Assembly: GCF_000717345.1 (NCBI RefSeq) | Contig: NZ_JNZA01000006.1 | Span: 62,001 to 126,000 of the forward strand | Reading direction: 5' to 3' | From: Streptomyces lydicus | Lineage (GTDB): Bacteria > Actinomycetota > Actinomycetes > Streptomycetales > Streptomycetaceae | Length of the DNA stretch: 64,000 bases | Shown: piece by piece, positions 1-9,535 of the stretch | Layout of the letters: each line of letters opens with the position of its first letter | Position numbering within the stretch: the first letter of the stretch is position 1 | Program-made: the position numbers and the translations under genes | Notes under the pieces: generated by a model | The model's input: the letters and a program-made list of their open reading frames with translations, nothing else | Databases searched by the model: none | Told to the model about the DNA's origin: nothing

Positions 1-393
<393 letters not shown>

Positions 394-519
394 GCGCCCG
401 CCCGTCACCCGCCGCCACCCGGCCGGAGACGCTCCGCGTCCCCCTCCCAATGGCGCGCCGCCGTGCAAGGCTGAGGACCGGCCCCGTACGTTCCGCATTT
501 CCCCGAGGTAGCCAGACAC

Positions 520-1260
520 ATGAGCCCCGCCGAGCACGGTGATCAGCCCGCCCGCATCCTGATCGTCGACGACGAACCCGCGGTCCGCGAGGCGCTGCAG
601 CGCTCGCTCGCCTTCGAGGGCTACCGGACCGAGCAGGCGGTCGACGGTCTGGACGCGGTCGAGAAGGTCGCGTCCTACGACCCCGAACTGATCGTCCTGG
701 ACGTGCTGATGCCCAGGATGGACGGGCTGACCGCGGCCCGGCGGCTGCGGGCGAGCGGGGTGACCGTACCGATCCTGATGCTGACCGCCCGGGACACCGT
801 CGGCGACCGCGTCACCGGCCTGGACGCCGGCGCCGACGACTACCTCGTCAAGCCGTTCGAGCTGGACGAGCTGCTCGCCCGGATCCGCGCGCTGCTGCGC
901 CGCAGCTCCTACGCGGCGGCGGCCGGCGCGCAGCCCGCCGGGGAGGGCGAGACGCTGAGCTTCGCCGATCTGCGGATGGACCTGTCGACGCGCGAGGTGA
1001 CCCGGGGCGACCGGCCGGTCGAGCTGACCCGTACGGAGTTCACGCTGCTGGAGATGTTCCTCGCACACCCGCGGCAGGTCCTCACCCGCGAGCAGATCCT
1101 CAAGGCGGTCTGGGGCTTCGACTTCGAGCCCACCTCCAACTCGCTCGACGTGTACGTGATGTATCTGCGCCGCAAGACGGAAGCGGGCGGCGAGCCGCGC
1201 CTGGTGCACACCGTGCGGGGCGTCGGCTACGTGCTGCGGGCGGACGGCGGGTCGGAATGA
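520..1260 (+). CDS. OmpR/PhoB-family response regulator (MprA-like)
   Basis: This 246-residue protein has an N-terminal receiver domain with the acidic pocket DDE (17-19), the phospho-acceptor Asp61 in VLDVLMP, Thr89 and the conserved Lys111 in VKPF. A C-terminal winged helix (about 145-240) follows, with the [11 protein letters not shown] and VRGVGYVLR signatures. It should be phosphorylated by the kinase directly downstream and bind promoter DNA. Its stop overlaps the kinase start by 4 bp (ATGA), so the two are translationally coupled. Position next to an HtrA protease gene resembles MprA, a cell-envelope stress regulator; the regulon itself cannot be read from this sequence. Confidence 0.95.
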   Translation: MSPAEHGDQPARILIVDDEPAVREALQRSLAFEGYRTEQAVDGLDAVEKVASYDPELIVLDVLMPRMDGLTAARRLRASGVTVPILMLTARDTVGDRVTGLDAGADDYLVKPFELDELLARIRALLRRSSYAAAAGAQPAGEGETLSFADLRMDLSTREVTRGDRPVELTRTEFTLLEMFLAHPRQVLTREQILKAVWGFDFEPTSNSLDVYVMYLRRKTEAGGEPRLVHTVRGVGYVLRADGGSE

Positions 1261-2708
1261 GCGCGAGAAGCCGGCTCGGCACGCATTTCGGGAGTCTGCC
1301 GCTGCGCTCCCGGCTGACCCTGCTCACCGCGGCCGCGGTGGCGGTGGCGGTGGCGGTCTCCGCGCTGGCCTGCTGGCTGCTCACCCGCGCCCAGTTGCGC
1401 GACGAGGTGGACAGCTCACTGGAGAACGTCTCCGTCCCGGCGGATTATCTGCAGGTCACCTACGCCAACTGCCAGCCCACCGATCCGGCCGAGAACAAGA
1501 ACGCGCCGCCGTCGTACTACAACGTCCAGATCGTCCAGGTCGACGGCTCGCGCTGTGTGGGGCCGAACTCCCTGCCGGTCCGCGTGCAGCGCGGGGACCT
1601 CGCGGTGGCACAGGGCCTGCAGCGGGACACTCTGCACGACGCGGTCACCACCAGCGGCGAGGACGTGCGGGTGCTGACCACGCACAAGAACATCCAGGGC
1701 GTGCCGTTCGCGGTCTCCGTCTCGCGCCCGCTGAGCGAGATCAACGGCGCGCTGAACACCCTCGCGCTGCTGCTGGCCGCCGTCGCGGGACTGGGCGTCG
1801 TCGGCGCGGGCACGGCCGGCCTGGTCATTGCGCGCTCCGGCCTCAAACCCGTCGACCGCCTCACCGAAGCCGTCGAACACGTCGCCCGTACCCAGGACCT
1901 GGCGATCCGCATCCCGGCGGAGGGCGACGACGAGATCGCCCGGCTCTCCCGTTCCTTCAACGCGATGACCGCGGCGCTGGCCTCCTCCCGTGATCTCCAG
2001 CAGCAGCTGATCGCGGACGCCGGCCACGAGCTGCGGACGCCGCTGACCTCGCTGCGCACGAACATCGATCTGCTGGTGCGCAGCGAGCAGTCCGGCCGGC
2101 CGATTCCGGCGGAGGACAAGCAGGCGCTGCTGGCGTCGGTGAAGGCGCAGATGGGGGAGCTGGCGGCGCTGATCGGGGATCTTCAGGAGCTGTCCCGGCC
2201 GCCGGCGCCCGGGCAGAGCGCCGTCGCGGTGGTGGCGCTGCACGACGTGGTCGGCACGGCGCTGGAGCGGGCCCGGCTGCGCGGCCCGTCGCTGACCTTC
2301 ACCGCGGACATCGCGCCCTGGTACGTACGGGCCGAGCCGGCCGGGCTGGAGCGGGCGGTGGTCAATCTGCTGGACAACGCGGTGAAGTTCAGCCCGGCCG
2401 GTGGCAGCGTCGAGGTCCGGCTGTCCGGTGGCGAGCTGACCGTACGCGATCATGGTCCCGGCATTCCGCAGGACGAACTGCCGCACGTCTTCGAGCGGTT
2501 CTGGCGCTCGCCGTCCGCGCGCAGCCTGCCGGGCAGCGGGCTGGGGCTGTCGATCGTGGCGCGTACGGCGGAGCAGGCCGGCGGTGCGGTGCGGCTGCGG
2601 TCCGCGGACGTCGGCGGCACCGAGGCGGTGCTGACCCTGCCGGGCGCCGCGACGCCGCCGCCCGCGCCGCCCGAGGGGCCACCGGCCCGGCCGGACGGCG
2701 GCGGCTGA
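1257..2708 (+). CDS. Membrane sensor histidine kinase (MprB-like)
   Basis: The 483-residue protein has two membrane segments (about 20-42 and 168-191) flanking a roughly 120-residue extracytoplasmic sensor region. A HAMP linker follows (about 192-245), then a dimerisation/phospho-acceptor helix with His257 in DAGHELRTP. The ATPase domain carries an N box (NLLDNAVKF), a G1 box (DHGPGIP) and a G2 box (GSGLGLSIV). It autophosphorylates and passes phosphate to the response regulator with which it overlaps by 4 bp. The C-terminus is a short Pro-rich tail. The stimulus is unknown; the neighbouring HtrA protease suggests envelope damage. Confidence 0.95.
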   Translation: MSARSRLGTHFGSLPLRSRLTLLTAAAVAVAVAVSALACWLLTRAQLRDEVDSSLENVSVPADYLQVTYANCQPTDPAENKNAPPSYYNVQIVQVDGSRCVGPNSLPVRVQRGDLAVAQGLQRDTLHDAVTTSGEDVRVLTTHKNIQGVPFAVSVSRPLSEINGALNTLALLLAAVAGLGVVGAGTAGLVIARSGLKPVDRLTEAVEHVARTQDLAIRIPAEGDDEIARLSRSFNAMTAALASSRDLQQQLIADAGHELRTPLTSLRTNIDLLVRSEQSGRPIPAEDKQALLASVKAQMGELAALIGDLQELSRPPAPGQSAVAVVALHDVVGTALERARLRGPSLTFTADIAPWYVRAEPAGLERAVVNLLDNAVKFSPAGGSVEVRLSGGELTVRDHGPGIPQDELPHVFERFWRSPSARSLPGSGLGLSIVARTAEQAGGAVRLRSADVGGTEAVLTLPGAATPPPAPPEGPPARPDGGG

Positions 2709-2738
2709 GCGGCCCGCCGCCGGCCCGCCGGCGCCGGC

Positions 2739-4097
2739 TCACTTCTTCTTCGCCGCGTCCCCGAACGGCAGGTCCGACCCGGTGAGCTCGGCGCGGATGC
2801 CGTCCCGCTCGACGGTGAGCGCGCGCAGCCGTACGTTCCCGGGCGTCTTGGGCAGTTCGAAGGAGAGCGACAGCCGGTCGGCGAGCTGCGGCTTGGTCAG
2901 GCCGCTGAGCGTGCCGAGGATCTGCGGATCGATCCCGACCTTCTCCAGCAGCCAGGGGTGGTCCAGCACCACGTCGACGAGGTTGACCTTCATCAGCTCG
3001 TGGACGAAGCGCGGCGAACCGGTCAGCTCGTGCAGCTTGTCCTCGCTGCGCAGCGCCTCCTGGACGTAGTCCTTCGGGATGCCGATGCGGTCCGCGATCG
3101 CCGGGATGCTCAGCATCGCCTTGACCCGGGCGGCCTCCTGGCTGAGCTGGGCGGCGGCCTTGCGGGTCAGCCGCAGGCCCTCCTCCTTGCCGGTGCCGGG
3201 GCGGTAGACGGCGAGGTCGCCGATGTCCAGGCGCATCCGGCTGATGTCGGTGGAGACGCCGCGGTCACCGGACCGGTGGATGCGCGCCTCGGCCCGTACC
3301 CGCAATTCGTGGCCGGCGATCGGCAGTTGCCCGTCCGCCTTGACCGCGTCGGGGCCCATCGCGCTGAACTTGACCTGGGAGGCGCCCAGTTCGCGGTTCA
3401 TGTCGTCGAAGGCGAGCAGGACGTTGCCGCGCAGCGAGCCGATCGTGGCGCCCTTGACGGAGCTGGGCAGATCGCCGTCGAGGCGGACGTCCCTTGCGGT
3501 CGCCTCGAACTTCGCCAGCGAGACCCGGTCGGCGGCCAGGTCGGGGATGGTGACCCGCACCTGGTCGACGCGCTTGTCCAGGACCTGGGTGAGGAACGGG
3601 AAGCCCTGGATGTCGACTTCGGGGGTGGCGTTCAGGTGCAGCGCGTCCTTCAGCTTCTCGGCGGTCGCGTTCTGCGCGTAGAGCACGGCGAAGCGGTCCG
3701 AGAGGGTGAGGAAGGAGGCGAGGACGAGGAGCGCCACCAGCAGTTTCACGGTGATCGGGATGGCGGCGAAGCGGCTGATGCCGCGCTTGGTGCGGCGGTG
3801 GTTCGGCCGGGTCCAGACTTCGTCCTCGTCGTCCGCGCGCAGTCCGAGGCCCAGCGGGTCGTCGCTGTCGTCGCGCTCGTTGAGGTAGCTGCGGCGCCGG
3901 GTGGCACCCGGGACGTCGAACCCGGGGTCGGCCGGGCCGGTTTCGGGCTCCGGGTCGGCGAGGGCGGCCAGGTCCGCGTACGGGTTCACCGGTTCGAGCC
4001 TTCTGGTGTCGCTGGAGGGGTCGTGCGGGGTGCCCGCCGCGGCGGAGTGGGGGACGGGGCGGTCGGCGGGCGAGGGTATGCGTGTGGGGGTTCGCAT
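2739..4097 (-). CDS. DUF2993 (LmeA-type) membrane-anchored protein
   Basis: The chosen ATG at 4097 gives 452 residues. The frame is open further upstream, but that sequence looks non-coding and lies in the divergent promoter region. The first ~120 residues are acidic, Pro-rich and predicted cytoplasmic. A single transmembrane helix (about 130-150, around PITVKLLVALLVLASF) leads to an extracytoplasmic domain with the DUF2993 pattern: repeated short beta segments and the ALHLNATPEVDIQGFPF opening seen in the family. LmeA in mycobacteria is a phospholipid-binding protein involved in lipomannan maturation. The gene ends KKK-stop and converges on the kinase gene 30 bp away. The domain assignment comes from remembered family patterns. 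Confidence 0.8.
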   Translation of the reverse strand: MRTPTRIPSPADRPVPHSAAAGTPHDPSSDTRRLEPVNPYADLAALADPEPETGPADPGFDVPGATRRRSYLNERDDSDDPLGLGLRADDEDEVWTRPNHRRTKRGISRFAAIPITVKLLVALLVLASFLTLSDRFAVLYAQNATAEKLKDALHLNATPEVDIQGFPFLTQVLDKRVDQVRVTIPDLAADRVSLAKFEATARDVRLDGDLPSSVKGATIGSLRGNVLLAFDDMNRELGASQVKFSAMGPDAVKADGQLPIAGHELRVRAEARIHRSGDRGVSTDISRMRLDIGDLAVYRPGTGKEEGLRLTRKAAAQLSQEAARVKAMLSIPAIADRIGIPKDYVQEALRSEDKLHELTGSPRFVHELMKVNLVDVVLDHPWLLEKVGIDPQILGTLSGLTKPQLADRLSLSFELPKTPGNVRLRALTVERDGIRAELTGSDLPFGDAAKKK

Positions 4098-4341
4098 CAG
4101 CACATCCCACCACGAGCGAGACCCTCGAACGCAAGTCTTACCGGAGGTATGCCGGATACGCGAAGGTTGTCGGAGCGCTCTTGGGGAAAAATTGCCGCGC
4201 CTGCCGGGGTGATCTGAACCACCGTCATGCCTCTTGCCGGCCACGGCGACGGAATGCTCCGCCGGCCCGGTTCGTTGGCTGTGATGCGTTCCATTCGCCC
4301 AACGACCCGCAGGCGGTCGTTCTTCTTCTCTGAGGTGCCCC

Positions 4342-5199
4342 ATGATCGTGGTAACCGGAGCAACCGGCAATATCGGCCGCAGTCTTGTCGACCGGCTCCT
4401 CGCCGAAGGCGCCGCCGTCCGCGCGCTGACCCGGGACCCGGCGCGGGCCGCGCTGCCGGCCGGGGCCGAGGTGGTGCGTGCCGACCTCACCGGTGATGAC
4501 GGCCTCGAACCGCTGCTGGAGGGCGCCGACGCGCTGTTCCTCAACCTCGCGGCCGGCGGCGAACGGGCCGCGGGCGCCCTGGTCGACGCCGCCGTGAAGA
4601 CCGGCGTGCGCCGCATCGTCCTCAACTCCTCGATGGCGGTGACCGATTCCCCCGCCGACGAGTCCAACTTCATCGCACGCATGCACGCCTCCCAGGAGCG
4701 CGCGGTGCGCGACTCCGGTCTGGAGTGGACGTTCGTCCGGGGCGGCAACTACGCCACCAACGCGCTCGCCTGGGCCCCGGCCATCCGCGCGACGGGCGTG
4801 GTCCGCGACGCCCACCCGGGCGCGCAGGGCGCCCCGGTCCACGAGGCCGACCTCGCCGATGTCGCCGCGGCCGCCCTGCTGGACCGCACCGGCGCCCACC
4901 AGGGCCGGGCCCACCTCGTCACCGGTCCCGAGGTGCTGACCGTCGCCCAGCAGGTCGCCGCGATCGGCCGGGCGACCGGGCGGGAGACCCGGGTCGAGCA
5001 GATCTCCGAGGAGGCGGCGGCCGAGGCGATGGCCGGCCCGCACCTGCCCAAGGAGGCGGCGCTGGAACTGGTCCGGATGTTCGGCGGGGCGGTCGACGCC
5101 TCGCCCTTCCCCGTCTCGGACGCCGTCGAGCGGATCACCGGCCACCCGGCCCGTACGTTCGCCCGGTGGGCGGAGGACCACGCGGCCGACTTCTCCTGA
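4342..5199 (+). CDS. NmrA/SDR-type NAD(P)H-binding oxidoreductase
   Basis: The 285-residue protein opens with the Rossmann motif VTGATGNIGRSLVDRLL (GxxGxxG), typical of atypical short-chain dehydrogenases of the NmrA/quinone-oxidoreductase type. The ATG is preceded by GAGGTG 6 bp upstream. After the dinucleotide site come ARMHASQERAVRDSGLEWTFVRGG, which matches the family's usual core, and a C-terminal segment that probably shapes the substrate pocket. No catalytic YxxxK triad is obvious, which fits NmrA-like NAD(P) sensors or quinone reductases. It is monocistronic, and the substrate cannot be predicted. Confidence 0.85.
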   Translation: MIVVTGATGNIGRSLVDRLLAEGAAVRALTRDPARAALPAGAEVVRADLTGDDGLEPLLEGADALFLNLAAGGERAAGALVDAAVKTGVRRIVLNSSMAVTDSPADESNFIARMHASQERAVRDSGLEWTFVRGGNYATNALAWAPAIRATGVVRDAHPGAQGAPVHEADLADVAAAALLDRTGAHQGRAHLVTGPEVLTVAQQVAAIGRATGRETRVEQISEEAAAEAMAGPHLPKEAALELVRMFGGAVDASPFPVSDAVERITGHPARTFARWAEDHAADFS

Positions 5200-5228
5200 C
5201 CGGCCCGCGGCCGGCGGGGAGCGGTGCC

Positions 5229-5255
5229 GCCCCTTTCGCGGTGTGCGGAAGGGGC
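5229..5255. terminator. Hairpin between convergent genes
   Basis: GCCCCTT and AAGGGGC form a 7-bp stem with a 13-nt loop that can pair further through CGC/GCG. It lies between the ends of the oxidoreductase gene (+) and the DUF3574 gene (-). A bidirectional terminator is plausible but modest. Confidence 0.4.
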
Positions 5256-5279
5256 AACTCCTCCTGGCTGACGGCGGGT

Positions 5280-5762
5280 TCAGAAGTCGACGCGGGCCCG
5301 GTCGTCGACGCGGGCCACCGACTCCTGGCCGAAGCGGCGTTTGTAGGCGGTGCGGATGCGTTCGATCCTGGGGTCGAGGCGGCGGGCCTGTGAGGTGGGG
5401 TAGAAGAGCGTGAGCTCGTAGGAGCGCTCGTGTTCGATGGTGCCGTGGGCGTCGCGGTACTGGCCCCGGGCCGGCTGGATGGTGAGGCCGTCGGGGAAGT
5501 CCGGGGTGATGTGCGTGTCGACGAACGCGCGGAACTGGCGGTCGGTGACCGCCGGGCCGCCGTCGGGCCGGGCGGTGCCGAAGAACAGGCTGGTCTCGAT
5601 GGCGGCGCTGCCGTGCACGGGCTGGGGCGGCTGGGCGCGCAGGACGCCGGCCGGGGTGGCGGCGGGCGCCGCGGCGCCGAGCAGGGCGGTGGACAGGACC
5701 AGCACGACCGCCCGGGGGCGGACGTGCCGGGACAGGGCGCGCAGGGGCCGCAGCAGACGCAT
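5280..5762 (-). CDS. Secreted DUF3574 family protein
   Basis: The protein has 160 residues. The N-terminus (LLRPLRALSRHVRPRAVVLVL..) is basic then hydrophobic, consistent with a signal peptide cleaved after an Ala-rich stretch near residue 38. The mature part carries the DUF3574 pattern: ETSLFFGTARPDGGP, then FVDTHITPDFPDGLTI, then QYRDAHGTIEHERSYELTLFY. The biochemical role of DUF3574 is unknown to me. It sits downstream of, and in the same direction as, the 5'-nucleotidase gene, separated by a strong hairpin, so it is probably transcribed separately. Confidence 0.8.
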   Translation of the reverse strand: MRLLRPLRALSRHVRPRAVVLVLSTALLGAAAPAATPAGVLRAQPPQPVHGSAAIETSLFFGTARPDGGPAVTDRQFRAFVDTHITPDFPDGLTIQPARGQYRDAHGTIEHERSYELTLFYPTSQARRLDPRIERIRTAYKRRFGQESVARVDDRARVDF

Positions 5763-5839
5763 CGGGGCTTCCTCTCGTCGGGCCGGATGAGCGGGCCGCT
5801 CAGCGGGACAACGAGGGGAAGCCCCGAGGAGCTACCGCA

Positions 5840-5869
5840 GGCCGGGTCGCACTGCCTTGCGACCCGGCC
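5840..5869. terminator. Terminator downstream of 5'-nucleotidase
   Basis: GGCCGGGTCGC and GCGACCCGGCC form a perfect 11-bp stem with an 8-nt loop, 12 bp beyond the stop codon of the leftward-reading nucleotidase gene. Confidence 0.7.
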
Positions 5870-5881
5870 GGCGGGGCGCCG

Positions 5882-7699
5882 TTACTTCACGACGGTGATG
5901 CGGTCCGCCTTCGGCGGCGTGAGGGGCTGCTCCTTCGACGAGTGCGCCGTCAGGTATCCGGTGAAGGCGTCCAGGTCGGAGGGGCCGACGTACTTGTTCT
6001 TGCCGTCCTTGAAGGCGGGGAAGCCGTCGCCGCCGCCGGCCAGGAACTCGTTCATCGCGACGCGGTAGGTCTTCGCCGGGTCGAGCGTGGCGCCGTTGAG
6101 CTTGACCGTGTCCTTGACGACGCGGTCGGCGCCCTTCTTGGTCAGGTCGAGGGTGTAGGTGAGCCCGCCGGAGACCTGGAGGATCTTGGGTGAGGACTCG
6201 TTGGGGCCGCTGACCTGCTGCTGGAGGGCGGTCAGCAGCTGGGCGCCGGTGAGGTCGACGACGTTCATCATGTTGGTGAACGGCTGGACGGTGAACGCTT
6301 CGCCATAGGTGACCACGCCGTCGCCCTCCGAGCCGGACGCCGGGTAGGCGAGGTCGGAGCGGATGCCGCCGGGGTTCATCAGGGCGAGCTGGGCGCCGCC
6401 CTTGTCGGACGCCTTGGTGGCCTCCAGCTGGGCGTCGGCGATGACGTCACCGAGAGGGGACTCCGGGGCGCCCGCGCCGCGGCCGGCGATGTCGGCCGCG
6501 ATGTGGCCGACCGGGCGGCCGGCGACCGGGGCGGCCAGCTTGTTCCAGCGGCTGATCAGGGCGGTCATGTCCGCGGCCTTGGGCTGGGTGCGGTCCACGA
6601 CGTGGTTGACCGCGCCGGGCGCCGTGACGCTGGTGCGCACGATGTCGCGGGTGCGGCGGTCGTAGGTCAGCGTGGTGTCGGTGTAGAGCTTGCCGTAGGA
6701 CGCGGCGGAGGTGACGGTGCGCGGCCGCCCGGACGGGTCCGGGATGGTGCAGGCGTACGCCTGGTGGGTGTGGCCGGTGACCAGGGCGTCCACCCGGGGC
6801 GTCACGTGCTTGGCGATCTCGGTGATCGGCCCGGAGATCCCCTCGCCCGGCCCGGGACTGTCGCAGTGGTAGTTGTAGGACGTGGAGGCGGGCAGTCCGC
6901 CTTCGTGGATGAGGGCGACGATCGCCTTGACGCCCTGCTTGTCCAGCACCTTGGCGTACTTGTTGATCGTCTCGACCTCGTCGTGGAACTTCAGGCCCTT
7001 GACGCCGTCGGCGGTGACGATGTCGGGGGTGCCCTCCAGCGTCACCCCGATGAAGCCGATCTTGACGCCCTTGTGCTTCCAGACGGTGTACGGCCGCAGC
7101 AGCGGCTTGCCGGTCATCTCATCGGTGACGTTCGCGGTGAGGTAGGGGAAGTCGGCGCCCCGGAACGTCTTGCCGTCCTCGTAGCAGCCGTCCTTCGGGT
7201 GGCAGCCGCCCTTCTGGAGGCGGGTCAACTCCGCCCGGCCCTCGTCGAATTCGTGGTTGCCCACGGAGGTGACGTCCAGGCCCAGCTTGTTCATGGCCTC
7301 GACGGTCGGCTCGTCGTGGAACAGGCCGGACAGCAGCGGGCTGGCGCCGACCAGGTCCCCGGCCGCGGCGGTGACGGAGTACGGGTGGCCCTTGCGGGCC
7401 GTGCGCAGCGACTGGGCCAGGTACTCGACGCCGCCGGCCGGGACGGCCTTCTTGGTGCCGTCCGGCTGGAGCTCCTCGACCGTGCCGGAGGAGCCCTGCG
7501 GCGGTTCGAGGTTGCCGTGGAAGTCGTTGAAGGAGAGCAGCTGCACGTCGACGGTGCGGCCGCCGTGGCCGTGGTGCCCGGTCTCGGCACCCGCCGGCAG
7601 GGCGCTGCCGGCGACGGCCGCCCCCACACAGGCGGCCAGTACGGTGGCCCCGATCGTCAATCTGCTGACCCCACGGCGCCGTTGCGGTCTCGCTGGCAT
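5882..7699 (-). CDS. Secreted 5'-nucleotidase/2',3'-cyclic phosphodiesterase
   Basis: This is a 605-residue two-domain metallophosphoesterase. A signal peptide covers about residues 1-39 (ends LPAGAETG). The catalytic domain shows the metal-binding motifs LLSFNDFHGN (Asp59, His61), GNHEFDEG (148-155) and VTGHTHQAY. The C-terminal 5_nucleotid_C domain carries the GGIR substrate-binding signature (NPGGIRSDL) and NEFLAGGGDGFPAF. Such enzymes act outside the cell, releasing phosphate and nucleosides from nucleotides. Phosphate control by the PhoP system encoded elsewhere in the window would be logical, but I see no clear PHO box in the 150 bp upstream. Confidence 0.95.
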   Translation of the reverse strand: MPARPQRRRGVSRLTIGATVLAACVGAAVAGSALPAGAETGHHGHGGRTVDVQLLSFNDFHGNLEPPQGSSGTVEELQPDGTKKAVPAGGVEYLAQSLRTARKGHPYSVTAAAGDLVGASPLLSGLFHDEPTVEAMNKLGLDVTSVGNHEFDEGRAELTRLQKGGCHPKDGCYEDGKTFRGADFPYLTANVTDEMTGKPLLRPYTVWKHKGVKIGFIGVTLEGTPDIVTADGVKGLKFHDEVETINKYAKVLDKQGVKAIVALIHEGGLPASTSYNYHCDSPGPGEGISGPITEIAKHVTPRVDALVTGHTHQAYACTIPDPSGRPRTVTSAASYGKLYTDTTLTYDRRTRDIVRTSVTAPGAVNHVVDRTQPKAADMTALISRWNKLAAPVAGRPVGHIAADIAGRGAGAPESPLGDVIADAQLEATKASDKGGAQLALMNPGGIRSDLAYPASGSEGDGVVTYGEAFTVQPFTNMMNVVDLTGAQLLTALQQQVSGPNESSPKILQVSGGLTYTLDLTKKGADRVVKDTVKLNGATLDPAKTYRVAMNEFLAGGGDGFPAFKDGKNKYVGPSDLDAFTGYLTAHSSKEQPLTPPKADRITVVK

Positions 7700-7851
7700 G
7701 TGTTCCCCTCCCGGATGTCCTGAGCGGACCGCAGCTTATTGTCGACGCGCGTAGCGCAACAGGGGGTGCAGGTTACGGGCTGGTTGCCGGTGGGCGGCGG
7801 GAGTGCGGGTGGCGCCCGTCCGGGAACCCGGCGGAGTCGTACGCTTCACAC

Positions 7852-8790
7852 ATGACTGACGCTGCACAGGAGATGGGCCGGACCGGCCGCAGGATCCAGG
7901 TGGTCGACGAGCTCGCGCCGGAAGGGGCCGCGGCCGTCGTCGAACTGATCGAGCGGGCCGCGCGCGCCGACGGGCAGCCCGCCGTGTCCGAGCAGGGCCG
8001 GCTTCAGCTGCGGGGCGGGCCGCGGGAGGGCGTACGCCACGTGCTCGTGTACGCGCGCGGTGAGGCGGGCGAGATGCTCGTCGGGTACGGGCAGCTGGAG
8101 GACACCGATCCGGTCGAGGCGCCGGCCGCCGAGCTGGTGGTGCACCCGGGGTTCCGCGGCCGGGGCCACGGCCGGGCGCTGGGCGCGGAGCTGCTGGAGC
8201 AGTCAGGGCGCCGGGTGCGGGTCTGGGCCCACGGCGGGCACCCGGCGGCCCGGCACCTCGCGCAGACCCTGGGCCTGACGATGTTCCGGGAGCTGCGCCA
8301 GATGCGGCGCTCGCTGACGGATCTGGAGCTGGCCGAGCCGGAGCTGCCGGAGGGCGTGTCGGTCCGGACCTTCCAGCCGGGCACCGATGACGCGGCCTGG
8401 CTGGAGGTGAACGCCGAGGCGTTCGCCCACCACCCGGAGCAGGGCTCGCTGGGCCAGCGCGACCTGGACGACCGCAAGGGCGAGGCGTGGTTCGACCCGA
8501 AGGGGTTCTTCCTCGCGGAGAAGGGCGGCCGGCTGGTCGGCTTCCACTGGACCAAGGTGCACGCCGAGGAGGGCCTGGGCGAGGTCTATGTCCTCGGGGT
8601 GCGGCCGGGTGCGCAGGGCGGCGGCCTGGGCAAGGCCCTGACCTCGGTCGGACTGCGGCACCTGGCGGCGCAGGGGCTGCCGACCGCGATGCTGTACGTG
8701 GACGCCGACAACGCGGCGGCGGTGAGCGTCTACGAGCGGATGGGGTTCGTGACGCACGAGACGGATCTGATGTACCGCTCGGAGACCTGA
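7852..8790 (+). CDS. mshD: Mycothiol synthase (acetyl-CoA:Cys-GlcN-Ins acetyltransferase)
   Basis: The 312-residue protein consists of two tandem GNAT domains (about 15-140 and 150-312), the MshD architecture. The first has VVHPGFRGRGHGRALG. The second has the acetyl-CoA P-loop-like VRPGAQGGGLGKAL and ends with VYERMGFVTHETDLMY. MshD adds acetyl to the cysteine of Cys-GlcN-Ins, the last step of mycothiol synthesis in the cytoplasm. mshA, the first step, lies about 13.7 kb downstream. The gene is monocistronic and is followed by a strong terminator. Confidence 0.95.
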   Translation: MTDAAQEMGRTGRRIQVVDELAPEGAAAVVELIERAARADGQPAVSEQGRLQLRGGPREGVRHVLVYARGEAGEMLVGYGQLEDTDPVEAPAAELVVHPGFRGRGHGRALGAELLEQSGRRVRVWAHGGHPAARHLAQTLGLTMFRELRQMRRSLTDLELAEPELPEGVSVRTFQPGTDDAAWLEVNAEAFAHHPEQGSLGQRDLDDRKGEAWFDPKGFFLAEKGGRLVGFHWTKVHAEEGLGEVYVLGVRPGAQGGGLGKALTSVGLRHLAAQGLPTAMLYVDADNAAAVSVYERMGFVTHETDLMYRSET

Positions 8791-8836
8791 GCGGGGACGG
8801 CGCGGCGGCGGAGGGCCGGGCCGGAAGCATCTCTCA

Positions 8837-8864
8837 CGGGGCGGGCCGGCGACGGCCCGCCCCG
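8837..8864. terminator. Bidirectional terminator after mshD
   Basis: CGGGGCGGGCCG and CGGCCCGCCCCG make a perfect 12-bp stem around a GCGA tetraloop, followed by TTCCTT. It lies between convergent mshD and the lipoprotein gene. Confidence 0.8.
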
Positions 8865-8898
8865 TTCCTTCGGTACCCGGGGTGCGGCGGCCACCCAC

Positions 8899-9447
8899 TC
8901 ACTGCTGCCGGGCCGTCGGGCAGTAGCCGGTCTCCTCGCCGATCGAGTTGAGGTCGGCGTTGGGCCGGGGGTCGCCCGCGTAGTTGATCTGGTCCGTACA
9001 GCGCACCCCGGGCTTCTTGGGGGTACCCGGCGACGTGCTGCCCTTCTGCGGCGCCGGACAGTGGCCGGTCTCCTCGCCGATCGAGTTGATCTCGGCGTTG
9101 GGCCGGGGGTCGCCCGTGTAGTTGATCCGGTCCGTACACCGCGCCCCGGACTTCTTGGGGGCACCCGTCGGCCCACCCTTGGCGGCATGCTGGGCGGAGC
9201 CCTGAGCAGAACCCTGGCCGGAACCCTTGGCGGAGCCCTGACCGGCACCCTGGGCGGCACCCTGGCCGGCGCCCCGGGCGGTCTTGGAGGTGGACGCCGG
9301 GGACTGCGTGGCATGCGCGGAGGCAGGGGACGAGGAGGCGTTGGCGCCGCCGTCCTGGCAAGCGGTGAGCCCGAACGCGGCGACCGCGATCACCATGGCG
9401 GCGGCGGCCTTGCGGGCGTGGCGGAGGGTGGTGTGCGAGAGGTTCAT
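8899..9447 (-). CDS. Lipoprotein with duplicated Cys-containing motif
   Basis: The 182-residue protein has an N-terminal signal with lipobox LTAC near residues 27-30. A low-complexity linker of about 60 residues rich in Gly, Gln, Ser and Ala (GQGSAKGSGQGSAQ..) follows. The C-terminal half contains two copies of a motif reading RCTDxINYxGDPRPNAxxNSIGEETGxCP, each bounded by a cysteine at either end, which suggests one disulfide per repeat. GGAG precedes the ATG. No enzymatic motif is present. It is probably a membrane-tethered surface protein; the motif's function is not known to me. Confidence 0.75.
   Translation of the reverse strand: MNLSHTTLRHARKAAAAMVIAVAAFGLTACQDGGANASSSPASAHATQSPASTSKTARGAGQGAAQGAGQGSAKGSGQGSAQGSAQHAAKGGPTGAPKKSGARCTDRINYTGDPRPNAEINSIGEETGHCPAPQKGSTSPGTPKKPGVRCTDQINYAGDPRPNADLNSIGEETGYCPTARQQ
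8921..9170. repeat. In-gene direct repeat, 138-bp offset
   Basis: Two near-identical arms of about 110 bp begin at 8921 and 9059 (offset 138 bp, 46 codons). Both read CCGGTCTCCTCGCCGATCGA near the start and CTTCTTGGGGG near the end. They encode the two Cys-bounded motifs of the lipoprotein. High nucleotide identity points to recent or homogenised duplication. Confidence 0.9.
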
Positions 9448-9535
9448 GCCGTGCTCTCCAAGTCGTGTTCCGGGGTGGTGAGAACAAGACTGTCGGCCAC
9501 GGCTGATGATCCACCGTCGGACGGCTAACGCCCCA

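Noticed and set aside
2958..4217. A 419-residue rightward frame over the DUF2993 gene
   Set aside because: It is the reverse shadow of a GC-rich gene: its composition is Val/Gly/Asp/Arg-heavy, it has no start-site support, and the opposite strand encodes a domain protein.
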